From NCBI RefSeq assembly GCF_044377145.1, contig NZ_JBILJQ010000004.1, positions 1 to 64,000 on the forward strand: a stretch of DNA of 64,000 nt, given 5' to 3'. Source of the stretch: Aquimonas sp044377145 (GTDB lineage: Bacteria > Pseudomonadota > Gammaproteobacteria > Xanthomonadales > Xanthomonadaceae). The position numbers were made by a program, and so were the translations under genes. Positions 31,891 to 40,255 of the stretch are shown one piece after another. How positions within the stretch are numbered: the first letter of the stretch is position 1; every line of letters begins with the position of its first letter. The notes under the pieces are model-generated. The model ran no database searches. It was not told the origin of the DNA and saw only the letters and a program-made list of their open reading frames with translations.

Positions 31891-33717
31891 TCAATGCGGG
31901 CCGAGATCCATTAGCCCGACCACCAGAGCGCCGGTGCCGGCGTGGGCACCAATGGCGGGGCCGACTTCCACCACGCCCAGCGAATCGACCTGCAGCGCAG
32001 CGGTGAGCAGGCTCAGCAGACGTTCGCCGTCTTCGCGGCAGTCAACATGGCCGACCAGCACGCGCCAACGATGCCTACGGTCCAGACGCCTCAGCAGATG
32101 CCGAGCGAAGCGCTCGGTCGCCGCCTTCGGGCCACCGCTGAGCGCGCCGACTACGCCAAGCCGTCCGTTGGGCTTGGCTCGAGCAACCGGCGTCAGGCCG
32201 AGGCCTGCAACCAGCCGCCCGGCCCAGGCGGGAATGCGTCCGCCGCGCACCGCGAAGCTGACGTCGCGGGTCATCGCCCAGGTCTGTACGCGCGGCCGCA
32301 GCGCGGCAACCGTCGCCACCACCTCGGCTGCGGAAGCGCCATCGCGCGCCGCTTGCGCGGCAGCCAGCGCCAGCAGCGCCTGGCCGCAGGAGGCATGGCC
32401 GCTGTCAGCGACGCTGATACGCTCGGCAGACACCCGTGCAGCAGCGGTTTCACCTGCCTGCAAGGTGCCCGACAGCGCGCGCGAAATGCCGACATAGACC
32501 ACCTCGCGGTGGTGCGACAACCGCGTTTCAAACTGGCGGCGGAAATCTCCGAGTGGCGGCTGCGAGGTCTTGGGCGCCACCGTACTCGACTTCAATCGCC
32601 GATGAAATTCAGCGGCCGAAATCGAGACCTTGTCCAGGAACTCCTGGTCGCCGAACGACACCCGCACCGGCACGCTCGACAGGCCCAGCGCGGACGCCAA
32701 GGCCGCAGGCAGATCGGCCCCCGAATCGGTAACCACCGCCACCGCCTGCTGCAGGCCGGCCTCATACTGCTGCACCAGCATGTCCTCGGCTTTGTGCGCC
32801 GAAACCACACCGAAATCGCCGGCCAGCTCGAACATCTGCGCGGGCTCAGCGACATGAGCGTGAATACGCAGTCTGCTGGCGGTGCCTGCGATCACCACCG
32901 AATCCGCGCCCAGCGCAGCCAACCGCGAACGCAGCTCTGCGTGGTCGATGCTGTCGCCGCTCAGCAGACACTCGGTGCACCAGCGGTGCTCGGGGCTGAC
33001 CTCATCGTGGATGTCGGCGCCGACGAAGGGGACGTCATCAAGATGCTCGGCCCGCCGCTGCACCCGCAGTCGCCCAGTGCACAGGTAGTCGTGGATTCCC
33101 TCCAGCAGATCGACGAATCCCTGTGCGCCGGCGTCAACGACGCCAGCCTGCCGCAGCACAGCCAGCTGGCGCGGGGTGTCCGCCAGCGCTCGCCGGGCCT
33201 GATCAAGCGCGGACTCGAAACTCTCGCGCACGTCGTGGCCACCCCCGCGGGTACTGCGAAGCATCGCATCGGCGAATGCGCGGATCACGCTGATGATGGT
33301 GCCCTCGCGTGGTTCGCTGAGCGCGCTGCGCGCCGCGCTGGCGCCGGCATCGGCGGCCTCGGCGAGCTCAGCTGGCGGCAGCACGCGAGCGTCGGCGACG
33401 CGCTGGCTGAGTCCGGACAGAAACTGCGCGAAAATGGCCCCTGAGTTGCCGCGCGCGCCATCGACGGCGTCCTCGGCCACCCCGCGAAGCAATTGCCCGA
33501 CCGAGGCGCAGCGCTTGCTCAGCGCTCCACACAAAACGCTGTTCAAGGTGAAGGCGAGATTGCTGCCGGTGTCGCCATCGGCGACCGGAAACACGTTGAT
33601 CCGGTCGAGTAACTCGCGGCGTTCGATAACGCGGCGCATGCCGGCGATCAGTGCGCGGCGCAGCTGCGCCGCGGTGACGGGCGCGGCGAGCGCGCGGGGG
33701 TTGAGAACGGCGACCAT
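31891..33717 (-). CDS. DAK2-DegV fusion protein (FakA/FakB-like)
   Basis: The 608-residue protein joins two families. Residues ~15-200 are a DAK2 kinase domain with NVFPVADGDTGSNLAFTLNS and DGARGNSGAIFAQFLSGL, as in FakA and dihydroxyacetone kinases. Residues ~200-310 resemble the FakA middle region. Residues ~315-605 are a DegV lipid-binding domain (VVTDSGADLPAAL, TSQPPLGDFRRQF, VGISRALSGTLQAG, AKPNGRLG). In Firmicutes FakA and FakB are separate and make acyl-phosphate from free fatty acid. The fusion probably presents a bound fatty acid to its own kinase domain; this is inference. It lies upstream of plsY, whose substrate is acyl-phosphate. Confidence 0.87.
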   Translation of the reverse strand: MVAVLNPRALAAPVTAAQLRRALIAGMRRVIERRELLDRINVFPVADGDTGSNLAFTLNSVLCGALSKRCASVGQLLRGVAEDAVDGARGNSGAIFAQFLSGLSQRVADARVLPPAELAEAADAGASAARSALSEPREGTIISVIRAFADAMLRSTRGGGHDVRESFESALDQARRALADTPRQLAVLRQAGVVDAGAQGFVDLLEGIHDYLCTGRLRVQRRAEHLDDVPFVGADIHDEVSPEHRWCTECLLSGDSIDHAELRSRLAALGADSVVIAGTASRLRIHAHVAEPAQMFELAGDFGVVSAHKAEDMLVQQYEAGLQQAVAVVTDSGADLPAALASALGLSSVPVRVSFGDQEFLDKVSISAAEFHRRLKSSTVAPKTSQPPLGDFRRQFETRLSHHREVVYVGISRALSGTLQAGETAAARVSAERISVADSGHASCGQALLALAAAQAARDGASAAEVVATVAALRPRVQTWAMTRDVSFAVRGGRIPAWAGRLVAGLGLTPVARAKPNGRLGVVGALSGGPKAATERFARHLLRRLDRRHRWRVLVGHVDCREDGERLLSLLTAALQVDSLGVVEVGPAIGAHAGTGALVVGLMDLGPH

Positions 33718-33920
33718 CGGGCGAGTCTGCCAGAGCCCCCGAACAGGTCACGCTGCGCTGCGGCAGAATCGAACCCAGCGCACAGTCCATCTACTCGAAT
33801 CTGCGGCCTCGCGCGATTTCCACGGCAACTGGAGGTACACTCGGAGTCTTAACGCTTGCGGCGACCCTTCGTTCCATCGGATACGAGCGCCCACGCCGGA
33901 ATTCTGCGAGGAGCAATGGG

Positions 33921-34259
33921 ATGACTTCCATTCGCCTGTGTCTGTTGGCCGCCGTGCTATCGCTCGCCCCACTCGCTTCCGCCTTGGCGATTGAAGTGCT
34001 GCCGATGGACACGCCGCCGGTGGACTGCAACGACCGCCCCAACGAGGCTGCCGCAGCTGAGATGATCGATGCCGATGGCTCGCAACCTGTGACGCTCCTG
34101 GCGCCTCCCGCCGAACGCGCCGAATCTCCCGCCGGCATCGAAGCGGGTGAGAGCGTGCCAGCCAGTGCTCGCAGCGCCCCTCCCGCGGCTGTGGCGCCCA
34201 GTGCGCCGAGCCGGGCAGCGTCGCGCTGGAACGCGTTTCTGCCGGGTATGGTGCGCTGA
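33921..34259 (+). CDS. Small exported protein of unknown function
   Basis: The 112-residue protein has a signal peptide (MTSIRLCLLAAVLSLAPLAS, cleavage near SALA), an acidic then Ala/Pro/Ser-rich disordered middle and a distinct end RWNAFLPGMVR. The ATG at 33921 has GAGGAG 8 bases upstream. The basic-aromatic C-terminal tag after a disordered region could be a recognition or anchoring element. I do not recognise a family. It is transcribed divergently from the DAK2-DegV gene, and mtfA follows after 86 bases. Confidence 0.68.
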   Translation: MTSIRLCLLAAVLSLAPLASALAIEVLPMDTPPVDCNDRPNEAAAAEMIDADGSQPVTLLAPPAERAESPAGIEAGESVPASARSAPPAAVAPSAPSRAASRWNAFLPGMVR

Positions 34260-34345
34260 CAGCCCGCTTGATGGTGCCGCCGCCGGGCCTGGTGGTGTTT
34301 CACCTGTCGCCCAACGGCCCCGCTTTGTTCGCGTAGTCCCGCCCC

Positions 34346-35131
34346 ATGCTGTCCGCTTGGTGGCAACGCCGCCGCAATCCGGATCCCCTGAGTCCCACGC
34401 GCTGGAATGCGGTCTGTGAGCGCGCAGCCGTGTGCTCGGTGCTGGACGCGTCGCAGGTGCTGCGGCTGCGCGGCCTTGCCGGCGGGTTTCTGCAGCGCAA
34501 GTCGATCACGCCGGTGCAAGGGCTTGAGCTTGATGACGACGAGCGCGCCCTGATCGCGACCCTGTGCTGCCTGCCCGTATTGAATCTCGGCGGGCACTGG
34601 CTGGGCGGCTGGCGCGAAGTCGTGATGTATCCGAGCGGCTTCCGGGTGCGCCGACAGGAGATCGACGAACCCACCGGCGTGCTGCACGAATGGGACGAAG
34701 ACCTCGCCGGCGAAGCCTGGAGTGAGGGGCCCTTGATCCTGTCCTGGGAAGACCTGCAGCTCGACCTCGACCATCCCGAATCGGGCATGAACATCGTCGC
34801 CCACGAGGTTGCGCACAAGCTCGACCTTCGCGATGGGGTACTGGATGGAACACCGCCCCTGCCGGCTGCGCGCCTCAGCAGCTGGGTGCGCGATCTGCAG
34901 GCGGCATTCGCGCAGCTCAATGATGAACTGGATGCGAGCCGGGAAACGCTGATGGACCCTTATGCCGCGGAATCTCCCGAGGAGTTTTTCGCGGTGGTGA
35001 GCGAGGTGCATTTCTCCGCCCCTGCCCTGCTGCAGCAGGCGATGCCTGCCGTCGCCGCGCAACTGACTTCGTTCTACGGCGAGTCGCCGTGGGCGCGTTT
35101 GCCGGCGACGGATGAATCCGGCGACGGGTAG
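34346..35131 (+). CDS. mtfA: MtfA-type M90 zinc peptidase
   Basis: MtfA binds the glucose repressor Mlc in enterobacteria and has aminopeptidase activity. The 261-residue cytoplasmic protein has the zinc motif HEVAHKLD (within NIVAHEVAHKLDLRDG), WREVVMYPSGF, PLILSWEDLQ and PYAAESPEEFFAVVSEVHF, all typical of the family. Length is normal. The 3' end is 16 bases from the convergent phoQ stop. In a xanthomonad the natural partner is unknown. Confidence 0.92.
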   Translation: MLSAWWQRRRNPDPLSPTRWNAVCERAAVCSVLDASQVLRLRGLAGGFLQRKSITPVQGLELDDDERALIATLCCLPVLNLGGHWLGGWREVVMYPSGFRVRRQEIDEPTGVLHEWDEDLAGEAWSEGPLILSWEDLQLDLDHPESGMNIVAHEVAHKLDLRDGVLDGTPPLPAARLSSWVRDLQAAFAQLNDELDASRETLMDPYAAESPEEFFAVVSEVHFSAPALLQQAMPAVAAQLTSFYGESPWARLPATDESGDG

Positions 35132-35147
35132 AGCAGGCTGCGGAACA

Positions 35148-36527
35148 TCAGGCCGCGGGTGAGAACCGCAGCACGAAGCGCGCGCCGCCCAGTTCGTGCG
35201 AACGCTCGACCGAGAGCTCGCCGCGGTAGGCGCGGACGATGTCCTGCACGATCGACAGACCGATGCCATGGCCCTGTACGCGCTCGTCGCCGCGCACGCC
35301 GCGCTGCAGCAGGTGCTCCACCTTGTCTGGCGGAATGCCCGGGCCATCATCCTCAACCGAGATCAGCAAACCCGCACGACGCTGCGGCGCCACGGTCAGC
35401 GTCTGCGTACTCAGCAGAACCCGATGGTTCGCCCACTTGAACGCGTTCTCCATCAGATTGCCCAACAGCTCCAGCAGGTCGCCGAGCTCACCATAGAAGC
35501 GCGCGGTCGGATCGAGATCGAATTCGCACAGCACATTCTTTCGGGCGTAGACCTTTTCCAAGCTCTGCACCAGCGACTCAGCATGCGGCACGATCACGAT
35601 CGGCGCCGCGAACACCTGGTGCCCGGTGGTGGCGGCGCGCGACAGCTGATAGGCAACGATGCCGTCCATGCGCGCCACCTGTTCGCGCACATCCATCCGC
35701 AGCTCGTCTGCATCGGCAGCTCCGTCGTTGTCGATCCGTGCCCGCAGCACCGCCAGCGGCGTCTTCAGACTGTGCGCGAGGTCACCCAAGGTATTGCGAT
35801 AGCGCATCAGATGCTCGCGCTCGCTGTCGATCAACTCGTTGATATTGTTGGTCAGCAGGGCCAGCTCGCGCGGATAGTCACCACGCAGGCGATCGACCTG
35901 TCCACGCTCGACCTCAGCCAGCTTTTTGACCACCGTGCGCAGCGGCTGCAGGCTCCAGCGCGAGATCAGGATCTGCACCAGCAGCAGCAGCAGGGCGGCA
36001 GCGCCCAAATAAGACCACAAAGCACGCCTGAACCGAACAACCTGAGTTTCTACTGCGGACGCACTCTCCAAGACTGAGATCGTAAACTCGAGCTCGCTTT
36101 CATCATCATTCTGCCAGACGACACCAAGCGAGAAGCGATAGTAATCCACACCATCAAAAGCAAAGGGACCCTCGAACTCAAGAGCACCCATCGCCAGACT
36201 TCGCGGCTCTGGAAGCCGTCGTGAGACCGAAGAAGGGGACTGCCACTCGAATGCCTCTGAAATCAGCGCTGCGTACAGACCTGACCCAGCGACAGCGAAC
36301 CTTGGCTCTGGTGGAACCTCGGGAATCACCAATGCCCCGTCTCTCGCCAAATCGATTCGACTTAAGTATGCGTGGGCGTAGGTCTCCAGGCGGGCAGACA
36401 GATTCACCTCCGCCGCTTGACGAAAGGCCTGCTCCAACGCCACACCAGTCAAGCCCAGAAAGGCAAGAATCCCGATCGCTGTACCGAGGAGCTGCCTTAG
36501 CTGGAGTGAGATCTTCCTCCGGAACAT
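35148..36527 (-). CDS. phoQ: PhoQ-type sensor histidine kinase, mosaic
   Basis: The 459-residue inner-membrane kinase has two membrane helices (about 12-32 and 171-188), a periplasmic sensor of about 138 residues between them, a HAMP region, the phosphorylation box LGDLAHSLKTPLAVLRAR (His252) and ATPase motifs NLMENAFKWA, VEDDGPGIP and GHGIGLSIV. From about 36005 to the start, codons such as TTA, AGA, CGA and AGT are frequent and GC at third positions falls, while the catalytic half is typical host sequence. This suggests that the sensor half was replaced by recombination. The ATG at 36527 has a GGGGG stretch upstream. It is separated from phoP by an antisense gene. Confidence 0.9.
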   Translation of the reverse strand: MFRRKISLQLRQLLGTAIGILAFLGLTGVALEQAFRQAAEVNLSARLETYAHAYLSRIDLARDGALVIPEVPPEPRFAVAGSGLYAALISEAFEWQSPSSVSRRLPEPRSLAMGALEFEGPFAFDGVDYYRFSLGVVWQNDDESELEFTISVLESASAVETQVVRFRRALWSYLGAAALLLLLVQILISRWSLQPLRTVVKKLAEVERGQVDRLRGDYPRELALLTNNINELIDSEREHLMRYRNTLGDLAHSLKTPLAVLRARIDNDGAADADELRMDVREQVARMDGIVAYQLSRAATTGHQVFAAPIVIVPHAESLVQSLEKVYARKNVLCEFDLDPTARFYGELGDLLELLGNLMENAFKWANHRVLLSTQTLTVAPQRRAGLLISVEDDGPGIPPDKVEHLLQRGVRGDERVQGHGIGLSIVQDIVRAYRGELSVERSHELGGARFVLRFSPAA

Positions 36528-36574
36528 GCAAACCCCCAAACGTTGCGCAGCATGGCTTTTGTTCAGCAATTATT

Positions 36575-36610
36575 AAAAAAACAAACAGCACCCCCCTAAA
36601 CTTCGGGGGC
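36575..36610 (-). terminator. Hairpin with T-rich tail upstream of phoQ
   Basis: On the minus strand CCCCC and GGGGG (36609-36605 and 36596-36591 region) form a short GC stem with an 8-base loop, followed by GTGCTGTTTGTTTTTTTAAT. It resembles a rho-independent terminator for transcripts coming from phoP. It lies about 50 bases before the phoQ start. The stem is only 5 bases, so the call is tentative. Confidence 0.4.
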
Positions 36611-36641
36611 GCACTTTCGCGCAATACTCAGGGGTAAGTTT

Positions 36642-36938
36642 GTGTACATTCGTCTCGCATCTCTAGCTTTCGCCGCTTTCACCATGCTCACTCCTGTGCT
36701 CGCAACAGCTGAAGGCCGGGGACATATCCGCGATAGATGTACTGACGGAGCTTGGTGCTACCGTCTCAGTTGCAACTCTGACAGTAGGGACTGCGACATC
36801 ACCGGCAGAGCTCAGAACAGATACAACACCGGTGGCTATTGGGATTTTCGAGAGTTCCGCGAACGTTTGAGCGCCGAGTCTCGCTCCGACTGGGACAGGT
36901 GGGGCGGAATGTGTGCGGATGACCCGTACTGCAGGTAA
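36642..36938 (+). CDS. Small Cys-rich exported protein, antisense between phoP and phoQ
   Basis: The 98-residue protein starts at a GTG at 36642 with GGGG upstream. It has a signal peptide (residues 1-23, ending VLATAEG) and a mature domain with six Cys (CTDGAWCYRLSCNSDSRDC... MCADDPYC), likely three disulfides. It is polar and rich in Arg and Asp. Codon use (AGA, ACT, TCT, GGA) is foreign compared with its neighbours and like that of the phoQ sensor half. I do not recognise a family. Its place between the two-component genes suggests a link to the sensor, but this is inference. Confidence 0.62.
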   Translation: MYIRLASLAFAAFTMLTPVLATAEGRGHIRDRCTDGAWCYRLSCNSDSRDCDITGRAQNRYNTGGYWDFREFRERLSAESRSDWDRWGGMCADDPYCR

Positions 36939-37026
36939 CGCAGACGCTGCGTACGCTATCCCACCGAGTATCCGCAGTATTTCGTAGAACGGCGCACTGA
37001 GGTGGGCTAGATCGATCCAATGAGCA

Positions 37027-37057
37027 CCCCCGAGGGTCAGATACTGTCCCTCGGGGG
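37027..37057 (-). terminator. Hairpin after phoP
   Basis: CCCCCGAGGG (37027-37036) and CCCTCGGGGG (37048-37057) form a perfect 10-base stem with an 11-base loop, 25 bases after the phoP stop at 37082. No clear U-tract follows on the minus strand. It may end or pause phoP transcription and protect the transcript end. Confidence 0.55.
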
Positions 37058-37081
37058 CAGCCGACAACATAAGCTCAAGCA

Positions 37082-37762
37082 CTACTCGTCGCGCGGAATG
37101 GCGAAGCGATAGCCGCGCCCGCGCACCGTTTCGATCGGCTTCAGTTCGCCCTCGGCGTCGAGCTTCTTGCGCAGGCGGCCGATGAAAACCTCCAGCACGT
37201 TGGAATCGCGGTCGAAGTCCTGCTGGTAGATGTGCTCGGTCAGGTCGGCTTTGGACACCAGCTCGCCTGCGTGCAGCATCAAATACTCAAGCACTTTGTA
37301 CTCATAGCTGGTCAGGTCGATCGAGGCGCCGCTGACCGTGACCGTCTGTGCCGCAAGGTCAAGCTTGACCGGGCCGCAGTCCAGCGAGGGCTTGCTCCAG
37401 CCCGCCGCACGCCGCAGCAGGGCATTCAGCCGGGCCAGAAGCTCTTCCACGTGGAAGGGCTTGACCAGATAGTCGTCGGCGCCGGCCTTCAGACCTTCCA
37501 CTTTGTCCTGCCAGCTTGAGCGCGCGGTGAGGATCAGGATCGGAAACTTCTTGCCTTCAGCACGCAGCGCGCGGACCAGATCCATGCCCGACATCTTGGG
37601 CAGGCCGAGATCGATCACGGCGACGTCGAACGGGACTTCGCGCCCCATGTAGATGCCTTCTTCGCCATCGCTGGCGAGATCCACGGCATAGCCCTCGCGC
37701 TTGAGGCGAGCGCCGAGGGTCTCGCGCAGTGGCGCTTCGTCTTCAACCAGCAGAATGCGCAT
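37082..37762 (-). CDS. phoP: PhoP-type response regulator
   Basis: The 226-residue OmpR/PhoB-family regulator has a receiver (RILLVEDEAPLRETL, phospho-Asp in VIDLGLPKMSG, Thr in LTARSSWQDK, Lys in YLVKPFHVEE) and a winged helix ending EVFIGRLRKKLDAEGELKPI and RGRGYRFA. The sequence is very like PhoP of Xanthomonas, which controls stress, magnesium and virulence genes. The ATG at 37762 is fixed by the receiver start. The PepSY-domain gene lies 89 bases upstream in the same direction; phoQ is 554 bases downstream instead of adjacent. Confidence 0.92.
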   Translation of the reverse strand: MRILLVEDEAPLRETLGARLKREGYAVDLASDGEEGIYMGREVPFDVAVIDLGLPKMSGMDLVRALRAEGKKFPILILTARSSWQDKVEGLKAGADDYLVKPFHVEELLARLNALLRRAAGWSKPSLDCGPVKLDLAAQTVTVSGASIDLTSYEYKVLEYLMLHAGELVSKADLTEHIYQQDFDRDSNVLEVFIGRLRKKLDAEGELKPIETVRGRGYRFAIPRDE

Positions 37763-37851
37763 TGGCTTGGCTCCATTGGCACGGGTGAACGGTGGGATTG
37801 CGGAGTGCCGCGCGACCTCGACGTACCCCGCGGGCACGCATTGGTCGAGTA

Positions 37852-38181
37852 TCAATCGTCGTGGTGCAGACCGCGGTCCTCTCGGCTCGCGGGTGGCTCG
37901 ACGCGGCCAGACGGACGACGGCTATCGAGTCGGCCGTGGTCATCCTGCATCACCCGAATCCGGCCCTCAGGGGTGAGCACCTTCATCCGGTAGGTGTCCT
38001 GGCCGCCGCGGCGAACCGGCTCGACCCGCAGCACGCGCCCGCCCGTCTCGCGCTCCACACGACGCACCGAATCGCGCAATTCGAGCGGCGGCTCGACAGG
38101 CGCATCGTCACGGCCGTTGGCCACCGCGCCAAGGGGCAGCAGCAGCAAGATCAACAGCGCGGGAAGTTTCAGGGGGGTCAT
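37852..38181 (-). CDS. Small exported PepSY-domain protein
   Basis: The protein (109 residues from the ATG at 38181) has a signal peptide (LPALLILLLLPLGAVANG) and a PepSY-like segment LRDSVRRVERETGGRVLRVEPVRRGGQDTYRMKVLTPEGRIRVM. PepSY domains are thought to inhibit or modulate peptidases in the periplasm. A GTG start at 38202 is also possible. It lies directly upstream of phoP in the same direction, as in other xanthomonads, so it may be part of that signalling operon. Confidence 0.8.
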   Translation of the reverse strand: MTPLKLPALLILLLLPLGAVANGRDDAPVEPPLELRDSVRRVERETGGRVLRVEPVRRGGQDTYRMKVLTPEGRIRVMQDDHGRLDSRRPSGRVEPPASREDRGLHHDD

Positions 38182-38298
38182 GAGATCCGGGATCTTAACC
38201 ACAGGCGAAGGATTGGGGAACTGGCGGGCAGTCTTGCCGCCACGGGGTGAATCCGTACTGAAGTCTGCCGCCCCCCGGCACTTGCTGGCTCGCCAGGT

Positions 38299-39192
38299 TC
38301 AGAAGATTTCGCCGACGCAGCAGCGCAGGCTGCCGCCGGCTTTTTCGATCTCGTCGAGTTCCACGCTGCGAATGCGCAGTCCCCCGGTCTGCAGCTGGGT
38401 CCGTTGGGTCGGCGACAGGACGTCAGCGGCGGTTGCGCTCATCCACACCGAGTCATCCCGCAGGCTGATGCAGTTCGCTGCGAACGCAGCCTTCTGCTCG
38501 GGTTCGAGCCACAGTACCTGCGGCGCATAGACGGCTGCGATGGCATCCGCCACCTTCGGATCGGCCCAGCCATCGGCACACAGCACCGCTACCCGGCCTG
38601 CCAGCACCGCCATCACCACATTGGTGTGGTACTCGCCGGGGGCCAGTGCCGCCTGCTGCAGCATGCGCAGGTCGAAGGCCTGCGCCATCGCCTGCGCCGC
38701 GGCCGACGTGCAGCGTTCGCCGAGGCCGGCATAGCCAATGCCGCGTGCGCGGTCGATCACCAGTGAGCCGGTCAGTTCGCCGACTTCGCCGCCGCGCAGG
38801 TCGACCGTGGCGTAGCCCAGCACATCGGTAAAGAAGCCGCGGATGTCGGACCGTTCGGCCTCCAGTTGGCGCACCCGATGACGCATCTGCCCGATGATCA
38901 GGGTGCCGGCGCGCGTGCCGAACACATTGTTCGGAAACATGCCGTCCGGCGCAGCCGGATCGCCGGCGAAACTGATGACCGGCAGCTCGGTCGAGAGCGC
39001 ACGCTGCAGGCCCTGGTGCTGGGCGCGGGCACGGTCGCTGCTGAAGACCCGGCTCAAGTCCATGTAGACGTTATCGCTGGCTGACTCCGCCGCCAGCGAC
39101 TCGCCCGCGGGCGAGACCAGAAAGGCGGCGCGTGCGCAGGCGGGTCGGCTGGCTGGCAGGGCGCGTGCGGCCTGCGAATCGAACGCGTTCAC
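38299..39192 (-). CDS. ctlX: CtlX-type amidinotransferase/deiminase family protein
   Basis: The 297-residue protein belongs to the guanidino-group-modifying superfamily. Catalytic features are DGMFPNNVFGT (acidic and Asn residues), GEYHTNVVMAVL with the His, and the nucleophile Cys in GGSLRCCVGEIF. It is linked by name to citrulline utilisation (CtlX), although the exact reaction is not proven. A GTG start at 39192 overlaps the dusA stop (GTGA). Length is normal. Confidence 0.86.
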   Translation of the reverse strand: MNAFDSQAARALPASRPACARAAFLVSPAGESLAAESASDNVYMDLSRVFSSDRARAQHQGLQRALSTELPVISFAGDPAAPDGMFPNNVFGTRAGTLIIGQMRHRVRQLEAERSDIRGFFTDVLGYATVDLRGGEVGELTGSLVIDRARGIGYAGLGERCTSAAAQAMAQAFDLRMLQQAALAPGEYHTNVVMAVLAGRVAVLCADGWADPKVADAIAAVYAPQVLWLEPEQKAAFAANCISLRDDSVWMSATAADVLSPTQRTQLQTGGLRIRSVELDEIEKAGGSLRCCVGEIF

Positions 39193-40187
39193 GCCGCCCT
39201 CGCCTGCTGCAGCTCAACCGCGGCCAAGGCACGCTCGATCAGCTCCCAGCCCGCCTCAGGCCGATGCGCCTCGGTGCTGAGAATATGCCGGAAATGACGC
39301 CCGCCGGGCTGGCTGAGAAACAGGCCCAGAACGTGCCGGCTGAAATGCTTGAGCATCACCCCGCGCGCGCGCAGCGCTTCAACATGTGGCTGCAGTGAGC
39401 GCAGCAGCTGGACGCGTGACTGCAAAGCCGCCTCGGGTGCATACAGCGCTCGATCCAACTGATGCAACAGATATGGGTCGTGGTAGGCGGCGCGGCCGAT
39501 CATCACTCCATCCATGTGCAGCAGTTGCTCGCGCACTGCGTCCAGCGTGGCGATGCCGCCATTGATGGCCAGCTGCAGCTCGGGCCGCGCCTGCTTCAAG
39601 GCATGCACCAGCGGATAGTTCAGCGGCGGAACCTCACGATTTTCCTTCGGCGACAGGCCCTGCAGCCAGGCCTTGCGCGCATGCACGATGAAACTGCGGC
39701 AGCCGGCGGCGGCCAGCGTGTCGACGAAGCCGAACAGACTCGTCGCCTCGTCCTGCTGATCGACCCCGATGCGGCACTTGATCGTCACCGGCACGGTCAC
39801 AACCGCCTGCATGGCCGCGAAACACTCGGCAACCCGCTGCGGCTCCAGCATCAGGCACGCCCCGAAGCGCCCTGCCTGCACTCGATCGGACGGGCAGCCG
39901 ACATTCAAGTTGATCTCGCCATAGCCCCAGTCGGCGCCGATCCGCGCGGCCTGCGCGAGCAGGTCGGGATCGCTACCGCCCAGCTGCAGGGCCAGCGGGT
40001 GCTCCACCCCATCGAAGCCCAACAGCCGCTCGCGATCGCCGTGGATCACCGCCTGCGCATGCACCATCTCGGTGTACAGGCGCGCATGCGGCGCCAGCGC
40101 CCGGTGAAACACCCGGCAATGACGATCGGTCCAGTCCATCATCGGCGCGACGGACAGGCGGAAGGAGGCGGCGAAATCGGCGGGCAC
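39189..40187 (-). CDS. dusA: tRNA-dihydrouridine synthase A
   Basis: DusA reduces uridine 20/20a in the D loop of tRNA using FMN. The 332-residue protein has SVAPMMDWTDRHCR, NVGCPSDRVQAGRFGACLM with the active-site Cys, IKCRIGVD, FIVHARKAWL and GVMIGRAAYHDP. These fit the DusA subgroup. The start is a GTG at 40187. The ctlX gene overlaps its stop; jetD lies upstream in the same direction with a 68-base gap. Confidence 0.95.
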   Translation of the reverse strand: MPADFAASFRLSVAPMMDWTDRHCRVFHRALAPHARLYTEMVHAQAVIHGDRERLLGFDGVEHPLALQLGGSDPDLLAQAARIGADWGYGEINLNVGCPSDRVQAGRFGACLMLEPQRVAECFAAMQAVVTVPVTIKCRIGVDQQDEATSLFGFVDTLAAAGCRSFIVHARKAWLQGLSPKENREVPPLNYPLVHALKQARPELQLAINGGIATLDAVREQLLHMDGVMIGRAAYHDPYLLHQLDRALYAPEAALQSRVQLLRSLQPHVEALRARGVMLKHFSRHVLGLFLSQPGGRHFRHILSTEAHRPEAGWELIERALAAVELQQARAA

Positions 40188-40255
40188 GGCGGGCGAGTCC
40201 GGGGTTGCAGGGCGGCAAGGGTAACGCGCCGAAGCTGAAGGGCGGAATGCCCGGG

